22,741 nt of DNA from a virus: the IMG/VR virus record IMGVR_UViG_3300023435_000102, positions 1-22,741 of that record; one strand, 5' to 3'. Position 1 is the first letter of the stretch; each line of letters starts with the position of its first letter. Both the position numbers and the translations under genes were made by a program. Shown piece after piece: positions 20,933-22,741 of this stretch. The notes under the pieces are model-generated. The model saw only the letters and a list, made by a program, of their open reading frames with translations, did no database searches and was not told where the DNA came from.

Positions 20933-21361
20933 TTATTGCATATATTTTAGAGTTACTTTTCCTCTAACAAGAGAGGATTCAGGTTTGAATAATAACTCAT
21001 ACATCCAAGATATAGCACCTTTAGTTCTCTCTAATTTCAAGCTTACTTTCAAAACAAGTTTTCTAAATTCACATCCTCTTATCTGTATATCCTTAAAAAT
21101 ATCTTTCACATAAGAAACCTCTCCATCCAACCATGGCTCACCAAATCTAGAAAATCCATCTTTTGATTTTGTATATTGACTTTTTAACTTAATTTCTTCA
21201 ATATCTACAGCATTAAATCTTTTCATCTCCTGTTCTTTTTTTATAGCATACTCACCATTACAAAAACTGCACCATTCTTTTTGAATATTATGCTTACAAT
21301 ATTCTACTCCATCTCTAATGTCTAATCTTTCTTCTTTAGTAACAGCTTGTAAGTTTTTCAT
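20933..21361 (-). CDS. Zinc-finger-like protein, possible DNA-binding (142 aa)
   Basis: A C-x-H...C-x-x-C cluster (C22, H24, C31, C34 in EYCKHNIQKEWCSFC) suggests one bound zinc. The C-terminal half is basic and helical (FKDIQIRGCEFRKLVLKVSL, then TKGAISWMYELLF) and may bind nucleic acid. It is the first gene after promoter P5, so a regulatory role is possible, but nothing proves it. Start ATG 21361 follows AAAGGAGAAAGAAG. Confidence 0.7.
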   Translation of the reverse strand: MKNLQAVTKEERLDIRDGVEYCKHNIQKEWCSFCNGEYAIKKEQEMKRFNAVDIEEIKLKSQYTKSKDGFSRFGEPWLDGEVSYVKDIFKDIQIRGCEFRKLVLKVSLKLERTKGAISWMYELLFKPESSLVRGKVTLKYMQ

Positions 21362-21387
21362 CTTCTTTCTCCTTTGTATTTTATTGC

Positions 21388-21416
21388 AGTATACACTACT
21401 ATTACTAAAATGTCAA
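21388..21416 (-). promoter_or_regulatory. Promoter P5 (TTGACA-17-TATACT)
   Basis: TTGACA 21416-21411 and TATACT 21393-21388 on the minus strand, 17-nt spacer, ATAATCC in front. It stands just behind the polymerase stop (21428-21430) and drives the zinc-finger-like and 65 aa genes. Confidence 0.9.
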
Positions 21417-21427
21417 GGATTATTTTT

Positions 21428-22741
21428 CTAATTTAAACTATTTATTTTATCCAAAGATGTTTTATGCATATCTGCCCAGGTAGTATATGACATATCTAAA
21501 CTTACTTTCATATGTACTTTCATACTTTTTATTTGTCTCTCCATGTTTTCTACTATTATTTCAGCAGCTTCTTTTAATACTTCTTTTGGAATCTCAAATA
21601 AAAATGCATCATGAATATCAACTAAAAACTTAACAGGAAGATTTCTCCTTTTAAACTCTCTAAATATCCGTATACCTACAATCATCAAACAATCATGAGC
21701 CATACCTTGTATAGGAGAATTAATTCCTTGTCGTAAAGCAGCACTCTCTAACTCAGATAATCTAGAAAATATCAACTTCTTTGTATTTCTATCTCTATAT
21801 ACTTTTGTCTTATAATCAATACCTTGTAGTATTGGAAATCTTCTTCTTCTACCAAAATAATTAACTACTTCACCAGTCTTTAATGCCTCTAATTTCAATT
21901 CCTCTACCCATTCTGCAGCTATTGGATACTTATTTTTAAAATAAGCTAATATAGCATTTGCTTGATTAATAGATATTCCATATTCTAATGCTACACTTTT
22001 AGCTCCTCTACCATACATGATACCAAATACTGTTCCTTTTACAGCACTTCTTTCTGAATCAGTAACCTTACTTTCTAATTTCTTCAATACATAAGAAGCA
22101 ATATGAGTATGAATATCAAGACCATCATTTAGGTCTCTTATCATATCAGGATCCTGTGAGCATTCTGCTAAACAACGAAACTCAGCTGCTTTATTATCTG
22201 CTTCCAAAAATACACAACCTTCCTCAGGAATAATATAACTCCGAATATCCTTAGCTTTTTCAGGATCTCTTTTTGGTTGATTCTGTAAATTTGGTTTCTT
22301 AGATGCTAACCTACCAGTCTTAGTACCATGTAATTTAAATGTAGTATGTAATCTTCCAGTACCATCTACCTTTACATTTTGTACTAATTCAGGAATATTC
22401 TTAATGTATGTTCCATAAAATTTATTTAACTTCCTTAATTGTAATATACAATTAGCTGATTTTACCTTACCCTTTATTTTTTTCAATACATCTTCACCAG
22501 TAGCCCATGATTGACTACCTGTCATAGCTTTAGTAACACCACATATATCATATAATAAACACTTAACATGTGGATAACTTCTATTATTAAATGCTATTGG
22601 TTTCTTAGATATAACTGAATTCCAGTAATCTTGAAAAGAACAATGTTTTTTCTTTAACTTATCATATCTAGCTTGTAACTTTACCCTTGCTGTATTTTCC
22701 AACAACTTAACAGTATCCTGTACCTCAGCTAAATCTAATAA
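21428..22741 (-). CDS. DNA polymerase I (family A), C-terminal part
   Basis: The frame is open to the window edge, so the start lies beyond 22741; about 437 codons are visible. Counting from the TTG codon at 22705, motif A is FLEADNKAAEFR (166-177, D170), motif B RSAVKGTVFGIMYG (219-232, R219, K223, Y231) and motif C VDIHDAFLFE (362-371, H365, D366). The usual Glu after HD in motif C is Ala here. A thumb-type GTKTGRLASKKPNLQNQP stretch (127-144) is also typical. This is the palm, fingers and thumb; a 3'-5' exonuclease domain, if present, is outside. It is the main replicative polymerase of the phage. Confidence 0.95.
   Translation of the reverse strand, partial: LLDLAEVQDTVKLLENTARVKLQARYDKLKKKHCSFQDYWNSVISKKPIAFNNRSYPHVKCLLYDICGVTKAMTGSQSWATGEDVLKKIKGKVKSANCILQLRKLNKFYGTYIKNIPELVQNVKVDGTGRLHTTFKLHGTKTGRLASKKPNLQNQPKRDPEKAKDIRSYIIPEEGCVFLEADNKAAEFRCLAECSQDPDMIRDLNDGLDIHTHIASYVLKKLESKVTDSERSAVKGTVFGIMYGRGAKSVALEYGISINQANAILAYFKNKYPIAAEWVEELKLEALKTGEVVNYFGRRRRFPILQGIDYKTKVYRDRNTKKLIFSRLSELESAALRQGINSPIQGMAHDCLMIVGIRIFREFKRRNLPVKFLVDIHDAFLFEIPKEVLKEAAEIIVENMERQIKSMKVHMKVSLDMSYTTWADMHKTSLDKINSLN

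Noticed and set aside
1-22741. CRISPR array, insertion sequence or integrase
   Set aside because: No regularly spaced repeats, terminal inverted repeats, transposase or integrase motifs were seen.

Overview
The window reads as part of a tailed double-stranded DNA phage (or a prophage of one) infecting a low-GC, Firmicutes-like bacterium. The DNA is very AT-rich. Essentially every supported gene lies on the minus strand, packed with short gaps or 4-14 nt stop/start overlaps. Starts are preceded by strong AGGAG-type ribosome binding sites, and five near-consensus sigma70/sigmaA promoters (TTGACA, 17 nt, TATACT) are present. The genes are phage replication, recombination and packaging genes mixed with many small proteins of unknown function. 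No virion structural gene is visible apart from the terminase.

Transcription runs from high to low coordinates, so the order below is transcriptional. 22741-21428: C-terminal part of a family A DNA polymerase, cut by the window edge. Promoter P5 (21388-21416) leads a zinc-finger-like protein and a 65 aa protein. Promoter P4 (20687-20715) leads small proteins, a 166 aa helical protein, a frameshifted small membrane protein, a gp32-like single-stranded DNA-binding protein, a RusA-type resolvase and a 43 aa protein. Promoter P3 (18252-18280) directly precedes an atypical 110-nt tRNA-like RNA. It then leads a long gene run with no other recognised promoter for about 14 kb: PD-(D/E)XK nuclease, two paralogous unknown proteins, RecA-like recombinase, small membrane proteins, SbcD/gp47 phosphoesterase, SbcC/gp46 ATPase, a free-standing Vsr-like homing endonuclease, an ADP-ribosyltransferase-like protein, a DnaA-domain-IV-like protein, putative small terminase, large terminase, a KTSC protein and a flap endonuclease. 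Promoter P2 (4031-4059) leads six small genes. Promoter P1 (2369-2397) leads a papain-like predicted peptidase, an ATP-dependent DNA ligase and two unknown proteins.

The enzymes form a near-complete replication and recombination set: polymerase, SSB, 5'-3' flap nuclease and ligase to copy and join DNA; RecA-like protein, SbcC/SbcD pair, RusA and a PD-(D/E)XK nuclease to recombine and resolve it; terminase to package it. The terminase genes sit inside this set rather than beside capsid genes.

Most noteworthy: a repeated promoter cassette placed at gene boundaries; a tRNA-like RNA at the very start of a transcript; a strong hairpin whose loop is complementary to the phage's own ribosome binding sites; two tandem paralogs, one fused to an extra domain but keeping an internal start; a duplicated 'WIND/WINE-stop-RBS' gene junction; and at least three small genes that look frameshifted (poly-A runs at 6019-6026 and 19788-19791, and an apparent 10-nt collapse near 9223). 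The frameshifts could be sequencing error, mutation or slippage. All calls come from reading the sequence only; no searches were run.
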